From JANWWM01 sp046292465 (GTDB lineage: Bacteria > Bacteroidota > Chlorobiia > Chlorobiales > Thermochlorobacteraceae), in contig JBKBRB010000033.1 of assembly GCA_046292465.1 (NCBI GenBank), forward strand, positions 1-14,019: a stretch of 14,019 nucleotides of DNA, written 5' to 3'. A program made the translations under genes and the position numbers. Shown one piece after another: positions 1 to 6,777 of this stretch; position 1 is the first letter of the stretch; the number at the start of each line of letters is the position of its first letter. The notes under the pieces are model-generated. The model worked only from the letters and a program-made list of their open reading frames with translations. It was not told where the DNA came from and ran no database searches.

Positions 1-276
1 CAGATTTTGAGTTACAAGTTTAGAACCTTAACACGAGAGGAGATACGCAAAATGTTGAAGATTCAAGAAGAACTTGGTTTGAAGGAGACCGCCTTTTACA
101 AGGAAGCCTTTGAAGAAGGCAGGCAAGAAGGAGAAGTGCAAGGGATTCTGAAAGGTGAGCGTGCTGGGAAACTTTCCACCGTGCCGCTGTTGCGAGAGTT
201 AGGGTTGCGCGATGAGCAGATTGCCGAGAAACTTGGCTTGCCGCTTATTGATGTCCAACGTGTGCCAAAGCAATGA
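1..276 (+). CDS. C-terminal part of an Rpn-family / DUF2887-like protein (5' truncated by window)
   Basis: The reading frame is already open at base 1 (Gln-Ile-Leu-Ser-Tyr...), so this is the end of a longer gene; the TTG at 7 is not a convincing start. Visible are a segment like 'LTREEIRKML', a Lys/Glu-rich helix with the repetitive stretch 'EEGRQEGEVQGILKGE' (about residues 38-53), and a final helix-turn-helix-like tail 'LRELGLRDEQIAEKLGL'. This layout, a charged EGRQEG linker followed by a 'LGLxxEQIAEKLGL' tail, is what I recall from the C-termini of DUF2887 and Rpn proteins (PD-(D/E)XK nuclease or putative transposase family, common in many copies in cyanobacteria and Bacteroidota). The nuclease core would lie before the window and is not visible, so whether the gene is intact is unknown. 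The stop TGA is at 274-276, and the next gene begins 45 bases later. Confidence 0.6.
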   Translation, partial: QILSYKFRTLTREEIRKMLKIQEELGLKETAFYKEAFEEGRQEGEVQGILKGERAGKLSTVPLLRELGLRDEQIAEKLGLPLIDVQRVPKQ

Positions 277-321
277 AGAATGGGAGTAATGGCGGAAAGC
301 GTAATGACAGGGAAGTAAATC

Positions 322-1893
322 GTGCGTAAAGAAATCCAAATTTTGCAAGAGACCGCCGCTGACCTTGCGCGCGAAGCAACCGCATTGCTCCACGACCAAA
401 TCAACTTCTCGCTCGAGAAATTCACCGAAAAAGAACTCCGCGATTTTTTCAAAATTCTCATTCACGAAATTTGCTTTGACCTTTCCGAAGAAGTCTTCGA
501 GCGCACTCGCAAAGCCCTACTCAAACAGTCTGAATTTCTGCAAGATTTGCGCATTGATGAACGCTTACGCCTGATGCTCACGCTCAAAAAAGTCCTGCTG
601 AAAGCCTTAGCCTCAATGAACATTTATACTTCCTCGACCGCCTTGCGCGTCTCAGAACTTATCGATGAAAGTTTGATTGAAATCGCATACAACTACGAAA
701 TCGAGGTGATGAAATCTGAAACGAGCGACGAACTGGTTGCCGATGAAATTGCTGATGAACTCTACAAAACGCGCCGCAAATTGGAGCGTCAAAAAAAGTT
801 TATCAACTCGCTCTTAGAAAATTCGCCAGATGCGATTGCCTTGCTCGATGCGCGGCGCAGAATCGTGATGTGGAACGCAGCGGCAAGCGAACTGTTCGGA
901 TACAAGCAAGCGCAACTCTTGGGCAAGGCATTAGAAAAACTGGCGGTTGAAGAAAGCCTTGTGCGCTCCGTCCTAAAAGAAGCCGAAAAAAAAGGCAAGG
1001 TCTTCGGCGCAGAGCTTCCGATGATGACACAAGACCAGCAACAACTGCCTGTTTCTATGTCGGTCTCTGAAATTGAAAGTGCCTCCGAAAAAGAAGCCAA
1101 TTTTTTAGTCGTGATGCGCGACGCCTCTGAACTTCGCAAGATGCGCGATAAAGTCATCGACGCCGAGCGGCTTTCAGCCATGGCGAAAATTGCAGGCGCG
1201 GTGGCACACGAAGTCCGCAATCCGCTCAACTCCATCATGCTCAATTTAGATTTGCTCGAGGATGAACTGCCTAGCCATTCCAATGACCGACTCACCAAAC
1301 AACTCGCCATCTTCCGAGAAGAAATCGAAAAACTCAACGCGATTGTAACTAACTACCTTTCCCTCTCGCGCCTGACGAAATCCGACTTCAAAGTCAAATC
1401 GCTTCAAGCCGTTCTCGATAACATCATTGAGCGCTACCGACAAAGCGCAACCGAGCAACTCACCGAAGACGGAAAAAACCTCATCATTCACAGACGCTAC
1501 GATGCGCAGAAAACCATCTTGGTGATGATTGATGAAAATCAATTTGCACGTGTGCTCTTGAACCTCGTTCAAAATGCGGTTGAAGCGGCTTACAAAGAAA
1601 AAAATATTGAGATAGAAGTGATGTTATCGCAAAGAGAAAATTGCGCAGTGATTGAAATTCATGACAACGGCGACGGCATTCCCGAAGACATACGCGAAAA
1701 ACTCTTTACGCCATTTTTCTCAACGAAATCAGGCGGAACAGGATTGGGGCTCTACATCGTGCGCGAAATTCTCGAAACGCATCGTGGCGAAATTGACCTG
1801 CGTAACCGTCCAACCGGCAAAGGCGCAATGGTGCGACTCACGCTCCCGCTTGCTGAGACTGCACGCACAGAAAGCGTAATCAATGACGCCTAA
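322..1893 (+). CDS. Soluble PAS-domain sensor histidine kinase (NtrB/AtoS-like)
   Basis: A 523-residue two-component sensor kinase that autophosphorylates on histidine and passes the phosphate to a response regulator. Residues 1-155 are helical, acidic and unrecognised. A PAS domain follows at about 160-275 ('NSPDAIALLDARRRIVMWN'). The dimerisation/HisKA helix carries the H-box 'AHEVRNPL' with phospho-acceptor His296. The ATPase domain shows an N-box (N414/N418), G1 box 'DNGDGIPE' (448-455), F-box near 462-466 and G2 box 'GGTGLGLYIV' (471-480), so all catalytic motifs are intact. There are no membrane segments, so a cytoplasmic signal is expected. The start is GTG at 322, with a weak GGAAG at 311-315; no nearby ATG competes. 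The H-box type resembles kinases that feed NtrC-like sigma-54 activators, but no response regulator is in the window, so the partner is unknown. It converges on the rhomboid gene with only 8 bases between stops. Confidence 0.93.
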   Translation: MRKEIQILQETAADLAREATALLHDQINFSLEKFTEKELRDFFKILIHEICFDLSEEVFERTRKALLKQSEFLQDLRIDERLRLMLTLKKVLLKALASMNIYTSSTALRVSELIDESLIEIAYNYEIEVMKSETSDELVADEIADELYKTRRKLERQKKFINSLLENSPDAIALLDARRRIVMWNAAASELFGYKQAQLLGKALEKLAVEESLVRSVLKEAEKKGKVFGAELPMMTQDQQQLPVSMSVSEIESASEKEANFLVVMRDASELRKMRDKVIDAERLSAMAKIAGAVAHEVRNPLNSIMLNLDLLEDELPSHSNDRLTKQLAIFREEIEKLNAIVTNYLSLSRLTKSDFKVKSLQAVLDNIIERYRQSATEQLTEDGKNLIIHRRYDAQKTILVMIDENQFARVLLNLVQNAVEAAYKEKNIEIEVMLSQRENCAVIEIHDNGDGIPEDIREKLFTPFFSTKSGGTGLGLYIVREILETHRGEIDLRNRPTGKGAMVRLTLPLAETARTESVINDA

Positions 1894-1901
1894 AAATCTG
1901 T

Positions 1902-2492
1902 TCAGTTCAAATAATAACCGATGAAATTGGAAAGCGTATCGGGGTTAAGGAAGATGGTAATGCCAAGCCCTGCCAGCGCGCCCCACAAGTGCGCATTATG
2001 ATTGATGTTATCCATGCCTTGTTTGGATGCATAGTAGGTGTAAGTAAGATAAAGGAGTGCGAAAATCGGCGCAGGAATTCCAACCGGCAAAAGAAACAGC
2101 GAGATTTTGCTCGAAGGCGCGTGCAAAATAAAAGCGAACATCGCTCCTGAAATCGCGCCTGACGCGCCGAGCGTCCGAAAAGTAGGATTGCGCCACTCCA
2201 TCACCACATCAGGAATGGATGATGCAAGCAAACTGCCGAAGTAAATCAAGAGGAAAAATTCTGCGCCAACAATTTGCTCGAGTGGCACGGCGAAAAAATA
2301 AAATGTAACCGCGTTGAAAATTAGATGAAGCCAATCGTTGTGCACAAAACCACTCGTCAGCAACGTGTGATAGCGGTTTTCGCGCACCACACGATACGGA
2401 TGCAACAGCAAGGCTTCGCGAAAAGCAGGCTTCTCGAGGGCAATGATGGAGAGAACAAACATCACAAGCAGAATCAAAATCGCAACCGACAT
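1902..2492 (-). CDS. Rhomboid family intramembrane serine protease
   Basis: A 196-residue, almost wholly hydrophobic protein with about six predicted membrane helices, the minimal rhomboid core, which cleaves transmembrane substrates within the bilayer. The catalytic Ser111 sits in the classic 'GASG' motif (109-112), and the partner His168 lies in 'NHNAHLWGALAG' at the start of the last helix. 'HLIFN' (His56, Asn60) matches the second-helix oxyanion motif of E. coli GlpG (H150/N154). The catalytic residues are therefore all present and the enzyme should be active. There is no extra cytoplasmic or zinc-finger domain. The ATG (2490-2492) follows the stop of the upstream wecB-like gene by 1 base, so the two are almost certainly co-transcribed and perhaps translationally coupled. 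The substrate cannot be told from the sequence; a link to surface polysaccharide or envelope proteins is inferred only from the operon. Confidence 0.92.
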   Translation of the reverse strand: MSVAILILLVMFVLSIIALEKPAFREALLLHPYRVVRENRYHTLLTSGFVHNDWLHLIFNAVTFYFFAVPLEQIVGAEFFLLIYFGSLLASSIPDVVMEWRNPTFRTLGASGAISGAMFAFILHAPSSKISLFLLPVGIPAPIFALLYLTYTYYASKQGMDNINHNAHLWGALAGLGITIFLNPDTLSNFIGYYLN

Positions 2493-2493
2493 C

Positions 2494-3600
2494 TTAATCC
2501 CAAGACTTGAAAATTTCGTCTAACTGCGCCACAATGCGTTCAGCGGCTCTGCCGTCCCACTTTTCAGGAATCAAGCCTTTTTTGACCTTACCGCTTAGCA
2601 CTTTCATGGCGGCTTCAATCACTTCGGTTTCATCAGTGCCAACGAGCAAATTTGTGCCGACTTCAATCGTAATCGGTCGCTCGGTATTTTCGCGCATCGT
2701 CAGGCACGGCACTTGAAGCACGGTGGTTTCTTCCTGAACGCCGCCCGAATCGGTAAGCACGAGTTGCGCCTCTTTCATCAGTTTCAAAAACTCAATGTAG
2801 CCTTGTGGGTCAATGAGTTGAACGCCAATGCGAGTAACGGTTTCCATCAAGCCGAATTGCTCGAGCATCTTCTTCGTGCGCGGATGAATCGGAAAAACGA
2901 TTTTAGACTTTGCAGAAATTGCTTCGAAAATGCGCAAAATTTTTTCAAGGCTTGATTTTTCATCGACATTGCTCGGACGATGAAGCGTTACAAGCGTGTA
3001 AGTCTTAGGCGTTAAGTTTAATTGCTCGAGAATTTTGGACTCGTTGGCTTTTTGAATGTGAGCGGCGAGGCTATCAATCATCACATTGCCAACAAAGAAC
3101 ACTTTTTCATCAGGTACACCTTCTTTCATCAAGTTGTAGATGCCTGAAGGCTCACTGACAAAGAGCAAATCAGAGATAGAATCTGTAACGATGCGGTTGA
3201 TTTCTTCGGGCATGGTGCGGTCGTAACTGCGCAAGCCGGCTTCAACATGCGCTACAGGCACAAGCAGTTTGGCCGCCACAATCGAGCAGGCAAGCGTAGA
3301 ATTGACATCGCCAACAACAATCACCAAATCGGGAACTTCCTTTTGCAAAACCTTTTCGAATTCGACCATGATTTTTGCCGTCTGCTCGGCATGCGAGCCT
3401 GACCCAACACCAAGGTAAATATCTGGTTCAGGTATTCCCAACTCCTCGAAGAAAATTTTGGACATCTTCTCGTCGTAGTGTTGCCCTGTGTGAAGCAGAA
3501 TCGGCTGGTAGCGTTTCGTGGCGGTAAGGGCTCTGTAAATCGGCGCGATTTTCATAAAGTTCGGGCGCGCCCCTGCAACAAGGATAATTTTTTTCAACAT
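2494..3600 (-). CDS. wecB: UDP-N-acetylglucosamine 2-epimerase (non-hydrolysing)
   Basis: A 368-residue cytoplasmic enzyme that interconverts UDP-GlcNAc and UDP-ManNAc, the precursor of ManNAc-containing polysaccharides (enterobacterial common antigen, capsule and teichoic linkage units in other bacteria). The length and both Rossmann halves fit the WecB/MnaA family (GT-B fold). Visible motifs are 'GARPNFMKIAPI' (10-21), 'GDVNST' with Asp98, 'HVEAGLRS' with Glu120, 'MPEEINR' with Glu132, 'LHRPSN' with His207, 'HPRT' with His239, 'TDSGGVQEE' (283-291) and 'RENTERPITIEVGTN' (303-317). Asp98, Glu120, Glu132 and His207 correspond to residues considered catalytic in this family. The hydrolysing form (NeuC) is less likely because the bacterial WecB signature around RENTERP is complete. 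A Bacteroidota-like -7 element lies 29-36 bases upstream of the ATG. It is the first gene of a unit with the rhomboid protease and is divergent from the sugar nucleotidyltransferase. The symbol is by family, not by demonstrated pathway. Confidence 0.93.
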   Translation of the reverse strand: MLKKIILVAGARPNFMKIAPIYRALTATKRYQPILLHTGQHYDEKMSKIFFEELGIPEPDIYLGVGSGSHAEQTAKIMVEFEKVLQKEVPDLVIVVGDVNSTLACSIVAAKLLVPVAHVEAGLRSYDRTMPEEINRIVTDSISDLLFVSEPSGIYNLMKEGVPDEKVFFVGNVMIDSLAAHIQKANESKILEQLNLTPKTYTLVTLHRPSNVDEKSSLEKILRIFEAISAKSKIVFPIHPRTKKMLEQFGLMETVTRIGVQLIDPQGYIEFLKLMKEAQLVLTDSGGVQEETTVLQVPCLTMRENTERPITIEVGTNLLVGTDETEVIEAAMKVLSGKVKKGLIPEKWDGRAAERIVAQLDEIFKSWD

Positions 3601-3628
3601 TCGTGAAGAAAGTGATTTGAAAGCGGCG

Positions 3629-3636
3629 CAAAGATA
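3629..3636 (-). promoter_or_regulatory. Putative -7 promoter element (TATCTTTG) for the wecB-rhomboid unit
   Basis: Read on the minus strand the octamer is TATCTTTG, an exact match to TAnnTTTG, the -7 element of Bacteroidota primary sigma promoters. It lies 29 bases before the wecB ATG, and no convincing -33 TTG box is visible. The bases that follow (TTTGCGCCGCTTTCA) closely resemble those after the element upstream of the short-chain dehydrogenase (TTTGCGCGCTTTCA). Confidence 0.5.
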
Positions 3637-3688
3637 CGATAATTTTTACTCGATGGGATTGCGCGTTTCAGTTTGAGAATGTTTTACC

Positions 3689-3696
3689 TAACTTCG
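3689..3696 (+). promoter_or_regulatory. Weak -7-like element (TAACTTCG) upstream of the nucleotidyltransferase
   Basis: This octamer matches TAnnTTTG at five of six fixed bases and lies 43 bases before the ATG at 3740, within the divergent region shared with wecB. A TTTG further upstream (3672-3675) is too close to serve as a standard -33 box. It is offered only as the best visible candidate. Confidence 0.2.
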
Positions 3697-3739
3697 CAAC
3701 ACTGCTGCACATTTCTCAAACATTAAAATCATTTCACGA

Positions 3740-4714
3740 ATGAAAGCCATCATTCCAGTTGCAGGCGTTGGAAGTCGCTTGCGCCCTCATACCTACACGC
3801 TTCCAAAAGTTCTGCTCAATGTCGCAGGCAAACCCATCATCGGTCACATCATCGATAAAATCATCGAAGAAGGCGTCAATGAAGCCATCGTTATCGTAGG
3901 CTACTTGGGCGATATGATTGAAGAGTATCTGACCAAAAACTACGACATCAAGTTCACCTTCATCGAGCAAGAAGAACGGCTTGGATTGGGACACGCGATT
4001 TACATGACGAAAGCGCATCTCGATAGCGAGCCTGTGTTCATTATTCTCGGCGATACAGTCTTCGAAGTGGATTTAAGCGGTGTATTCAAGCGCGAACACT
4101 CTGCACTCGGCGTTAAAGAAGTCGAAGACCCGCGCCGATTCGGCGTTGCCGAAGTCCACGACGGATTCATCACCAAACTTGTTGAGAAACCTGAACATCC
4201 ACAATCCAACTTGGCAGTCGTAGGGTTGTATTACATCAAATCGCCACAACTGTTGCTTTCCTGCCTCGAGCATAACATCACGCATAACATCCGCACCAAA
4301 GGCGAGTTTCAACTTACCGACGCATTGCAAATGATGATTGACAACGGCGAAAAGTTTTCAACCTTTCCCGTCGAAGGCTGGTATGACTGCGGCAAGCCTG
4401 AAACCTTGCTCTACACCAACGAAAAACTGCTCAAATCAAAATCGCGCTACAAGGAAATTTTCGGATGCGTCATTAACCCGCCTGTGTTCATTGCCGAAGA
4501 TGCCGAGATTGAAAACTCCATCATCGGACCGTTTGCCACGATTGGCTCGAAAGCCGTGGTCAAAGATTCAATGATTCAACGCTCGATTATCGGCGAGCGC
4601 GCGAAAGTTTCAGCGATGTTGCTCAAAGAATCGATTGTCGGAAACAATGCGCGCATCGAAGGCAATTTCCGCAAAATTAATCTCGGCGATTCATCGGAAG
4701 TGGATTTTCGCTAA
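3740..4714 (+). CDS. Sugar-1-phosphate nucleotidyltransferase (RmlA-like, with beta-helix tail)
   Basis: A 324-residue nucleotidyltransferase that joins a sugar 1-phosphate to an NTP, releasing pyrophosphate and making an NDP-sugar (for example dTDP-glucose or UDP-glucose) for glycan synthesis. The N-terminal Rossmann domain starts with the signature 'VAGVGSRLRPHT' (7-18) and Lys23 in 'LPKVLL'. 'ILGD' gives the metal-binding Asp105, 'EKP' is at 149-151, and 'GWYDCGKPE' at 213-221 holds the second conserved Asp. From about residue 250 to 308 there are hexapeptide-like repeats ('IENSIIGPFATIGS', 'IQRSIIGERAKVS', 'KESIVGNNARIEG') forming a short left-handed beta-helix, as in the long GlmU/archaeal-type transferases. 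No full acetyltransferase domain is present, so GlmU is excluded. The exact sugar and base are uncertain; glucose-1-phosphate thymidylyltransferase is the usual name. It is divergent from wecB across 139 bases, and no Shine-Dalgarno sequence is visible. Confidence 0.88.
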   Translation: MKAIIPVAGVGSRLRPHTYTLPKVLLNVAGKPIIGHIIDKIIEEGVNEAIVIVGYLGDMIEEYLTKNYDIKFTFIEQEERLGLGHAIYMTKAHLDSEPVFIILGDTVFEVDLSGVFKREHSALGVKEVEDPRRFGVAEVHDGFITKLVEKPEHPQSNLAVVGLYYIKSPQLLLSCLEHNITHNIRTKGEFQLTDALQMMIDNGEKFSTFPVEGWYDCGKPETLLYTNEKLLKSKSRYKEIFGCVINPPVFIAEDAEIENSIIGPFATIGSKAVVKDSMIQRSIIGERAKVSAMLLKESIVGNNARIEGNFRKINLGDSSEVDFR

Positions 4715-4731
4715 GCCAATTTCGCTCAATC

Positions 4732-5472
4732 TTACCAAGGCAATTCTTTTCCCAAGTGAATGTATCGGCCGTGCGGTGCGTTGCCATTGGCAAGGGCAAG
4801 GTCGAGGGTGGTTTTCGCGCCATCCACGACGCTCATCGGTGCGGCGTCGGTGCCCATGTCGGTTTTTACCCAGCCAGGGTGCGCTGAATTGACGCGAATC
4901 GGCGTGTCTTTGAGCGTGTAGGCGAGGTGAATCGTGTACATGTTCAGCGCGGCTTTTGAGGCGTTATAGGCAAAGGTTTTCGTCGAGTAAATCGGAGACG
5001 AGGGGTCATCGTGCAAAGTGAGCGAGCCAAGAATGCTGGTCAGATTGATAATGCGCCCCGCCTCACTTTTTTTAATCAGCGGCAAGAGCATGTTGGTCAG
5101 TTCAACCAATCCAAAAAAATTAACCTCGAAGGTCTCGCGCAAGACATCGGGCGAAATGGTCGTCGTAGTGTTTTGCGACCAAGTCGGGTCCTCGATTTGA
5201 ATTGCCGCATTATTGACGAGAATATCGAGCCGACCGTCTTGACGCTCAATGAACTCTTTGACCTCAACGAAATGCTCACGGCGAGTCATGTCTAAAAGCA
5301 AAAAAGTAACATCAAGCCCTTTGGATTGCAGGGCTTTCATGGCTTGAATGCCGCGTTTGCTATCGCGCGCGCCCATATAAACCTTCACGCCCCGTTCGGC
5401 TAACTGACGCGACGTTTCAAATCCGATGCCTTTGTTCGCTCCCGTTACGAGCGCAATTTTTTGTGATGACAT
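4732..5472 (-). CDS. Short-chain dehydrogenase/reductase (carbonyl-reductase-like SDR)
   Basis: A 246-residue NAD(P)-dependent oxidoreductase of the classical SDR family, cytoplasmic, acting on an unknown carbonyl or alcohol. The cofactor motif 'TGANKGIG' (10-17) heads a Rossmann fold. The Asp61 position ('LLLDMT') and 'LVNNAA' (85-90) are typical, and the catalytic set is Asn118 region, Ser146, Tyr169 and Lys173 ('YNASK'). 'HPGWVKTDMG' (198-207) is the usual post-catalytic loop. The opening 'ALVTGANKGIGFE' and the insert before the active-site Tyr resemble the carbonyl reductase 1 (CBR1)-type SDRs of plants and animals, and Arg37 (in 'GARD') suggests NADPH preference; both points are inference. 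It is a single gene: it converges on the nucleotidyltransferase with 17 bases between stops, and is divergent from the SPFH cassette. A TAnnTTTG element lies 49 bases before its ATG. Confidence 0.92.
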   Translation of the reverse strand: MSSQKIALVTGANKGIGFETSRQLAERGVKVYMGARDSKRGIQAMKALQSKGLDVTFLLLDMTRREHFVEVKEFIERQDGRLDILVNNAAIQIEDPTWSQNTTTTISPDVLRETFEVNFFGLVELTNMLLPLIKKSEAGRIINLTSILGSLTLHDDPSSPIYSTKTFAYNASKAALNMYTIHLAYTLKDTPIRVNSAHPGWVKTDMGTDAAPMSVVDGAKTTLDLALANGNAPHGRYIHLGKELPW

Positions 5473-5520
5473 GTTGAATGAAGTTTAAGTATTGAGATTA
5501 ACTCTTTGACTGAAAGCGCG

Positions 5521-5528
5521 CAAATTTA
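5521..5528 (-). promoter_or_regulatory. Putative -7 promoter element (TAAATTTG) for the SDR gene
   Basis: On the minus strand the octamer TAAATTTG is an exact TAnnTTTG match, followed by CGCGCTTTCA. It would place the transcription start about 40 bases before the SDR ATG. No clear -33 box is visible. Confidence 0.5.
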
Positions 5529-5595
5529 CATTGCGCTCTGGGCTTTTCTTGCGTGTTTTTCAGACTTGTGAAAAGTTTTGAAACTTCAATTTAAT

Positions 5596-5616
5596 TTGAT
5601 AGTATAATGCTATCAA
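5596..5616 (+). promoter_or_regulatory. 21-bp palindrome, putative operator of the SPFH-Arc-DUF1648 cassette
   Basis: TTGATAG, a 7-base spacer (TATAATG), then CTATCAA: perfect 7-bp arms, 28 bases before the SPFH ATG. A TTAATTTG (5591-5598, one mismatch to TAnnTTTG) overlaps its left edge, so the transcription start should fall inside the palindrome and a bound repressor would block initiation. A further TATCAA follows at 5622-5627, and a 14-bp palindrome (AAGTTT-TG-AAACTT) sits just upstream at 5573-5586. The geometry (GATAG, 7 bases, CTAnn; 21 bp in all) equals that of the P22 Arc operator as I remember it. The cassette encodes an Arc-family protein, so autoregulation is the inference. Confidence 0.5.
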
Positions 5617-5644
5617 TTTAATATCAAACTAAAACTCACTAAAA

Positions 5645-6526
5645 ATGGAAAAAACATATTCACAATACACGCACCAAGAGAAGTCCTTCGTGCCGATGTC
5701 GGGTTACGGCATGTTGGCGGTGGCAATGCTCATGCTCGGGGCAATCGTGTTCTTGTTTGTCTTTCGCCAAATTTTTCTTGGCGTCGCTGTGTCTTTGATA
5801 TGGGGATTGCTCGTGTCAGGCTTTTTCGTGGTCAATCCAAATGAGTCGCGGGTGATAACGCTCTTTGGCTCATACATCGGCACGGTGAAAGCCAACGGGT
5901 TTTGGTGGGCGAATCCCTTTTTCTCGAAGAAAGAAATTTCGCTGCGTGCGCGGAACTTGAACGGAGAGAAACTCAAGGTCAATGACAAAGTCGGCAACCC
6001 GATTGAGATTGCGGCGGTGATTGTCTGGCAAGTTGAAGAAACGGCACGTGCGGCGTTTGAAGTCGACGATTATGTCAATTTCGTGAGCGTGCAAAGCGAA
6101 GCGGCGGTGCGAAACCTTGCAAGTTCCTGCCCTTACGACAATTTCAGCGAAATCGAGTCTAATGAAATTACCTTGCGAGGCGGCGCGGAAAAAGTCAACA
6201 AAATGTTGGAGGATGAACTTTCGGCGCGGCTTGAACGAGCGGGTGTAAAGGTCATTGAGGCGCGAATTAGCCATCTTGCCTACGCGCCCGAAATCGCTAG
6301 TGCCATGCTTCAACGCCAACAAGCCTCTGCCGTGATTGCGGCGCGCAAACTCATCGTTGAAGGTGCGGTCGGAATGGTGGAAATGGCACTTGAAAAATTA
6401 TCCGAAAAAAATGTGCTTCAATTAGACGAAGAGCGCAAAGCCACAATGGTAAGCAATCTGCTTGTGGTGCTGTGTAGCGATAAAAGCGCAAGCCCGGTCG
6501 TCAATACGGGCACGCTCTACAATTAA
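5645..6526 (+). CDS. SPFH-domain (stomatin/prohibitin/flotillin-like) membrane protein
   Basis: A 293-residue membrane scaffold protein. After a short polar N-terminus (1-20) come two adjacent hydrophobic segments (about 22-40 and 43-62). The SPFH/band-7 domain then begins at 'VVNPNESRVITLFGSYIGT' (62-80) and runs to about 235, with the typical 'AVIVWQVEETARAAFEVDDY' core and the 'RISHLAYAPEIASAMLQRQQ' helix (207-226). The tail (240-293) is short and lacks the long coiled coil of flotillins. SPFH proteins oligomerise on the inner membrane and organise microdomains or regulate proteases; the specific role here is unknown. It is the first gene of a plus-strand cassette, 21 bases ahead of an Arc-like regulator, a pairing I recall as recurrent in Bacteroidota and other phyla. 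The start is ATG at 5645 without a Shine-Dalgarno sequence. A palindromic operator candidate lies directly upstream. Confidence 0.9.
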   Translation: MEKTYSQYTHQEKSFVPMSGYGMLAVAMLMLGAIVFLFVFRQIFLGVAVSLIWGLLVSGFFVVNPNESRVITLFGSYIGTVKANGFWWANPFFSKKEISLRARNLNGEKLKVNDKVGNPIEIAAVIVWQVEETARAAFEVDDYVNFVSVQSEAAVRNLASSCPYDNFSEIESNEITLRGGAEKVNKMLEDELSARLERAGVKVIEARISHLAYAPEIASAMLQRQQASAVIAARKLIVEGAVGMVEMALEKLSEKNVLQLDEERKATMVSNLLVVLCSDKSASPVVNTGTLYN

Positions 6527-6547
6527 GTGCGTTAAATGTGTTGAGGA

Positions 6548-6736
6548 ATGGCAGAAAGTGAAAAATCAAAAAAAGCCTTTGTCTTGCGTCTTAATCCTGA
6601 GTTGCTCAAAGAGTTGGAGAAATGGGCGGCGGACGAGTTTCGAAGCGTCAATGGGCAGATTGAATTTCTGCTCACGCGCGCCGTTAAAGAGCATCGCAAC
6701 AAAAATTTCAAAGACTCAAAGCAGGAGAAAAAATGA
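6548..6736 (+). CDS. Arc-family ribbon-helix-helix DNA-binding protein
   Basis: A 62-residue protein with the full Arc/MetJ ribbon-helix-helix fold: beta-strand 'KKAFVLRL' (8-15), helix A (17-29), the turn 'RSVNGQI' (32-38) and helix B (37-49), ending in a Lys-rich tail. The turn aligns closely with 'RSVNSEI' of P22 Arc, and Arg14 aligns with Arc Arg13. The other two strand positions that read DNA in Arc (Gln9, Asn11) are Ala10 and Val12 here, so base recognition must differ in part. Such proteins bind as dimers or tetramers to palindromes and normally autorepress. It sits between the SPFH and DUF1648 genes in the same orientation (gaps of 21 and 41 bases). That placement suggests it is the cassette's own regulator rather than an antitoxin; no toxin gene is adjacent. 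GAGGA directly before the ATG could act as a short-spaced ribosome binding site. Confidence 0.88.
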   Translation: MAESEKSKKAFVLRLNPELLKELEKWAADEFRSVNGQIEFLLTRAVKEHRNKNFKDSKQEKK

Positions 6737-6777
6737 AACGCTGTGGCAGAGGCTTACACATAAAAGATTAAAATTCT

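Noticed and set aside
4134..4146. CGCCGA-T-TCGGCG inverted repeat in the nucleotidyltransferase gene
   Set aside because: Short, GC-rich and inside coding sequence (Pro-Arg-Arg-Phe-Gly codons) with no T-run; likely chance.
5603..5608. TATAAT inside the palindrome as a classic -10 box
   Set aside because: No TTGACA-like -35 lies at proper spacing, and other genes here point to TAnnTTTG elements. It is more simply the operator spacer.
6548..6736. Arc-like gene as the antitoxin of a toxin-antitoxin pair
   Set aside because: Neither neighbour looks like a toxin. Both are membrane proteins of other families, so a cassette regulator is the better reading.
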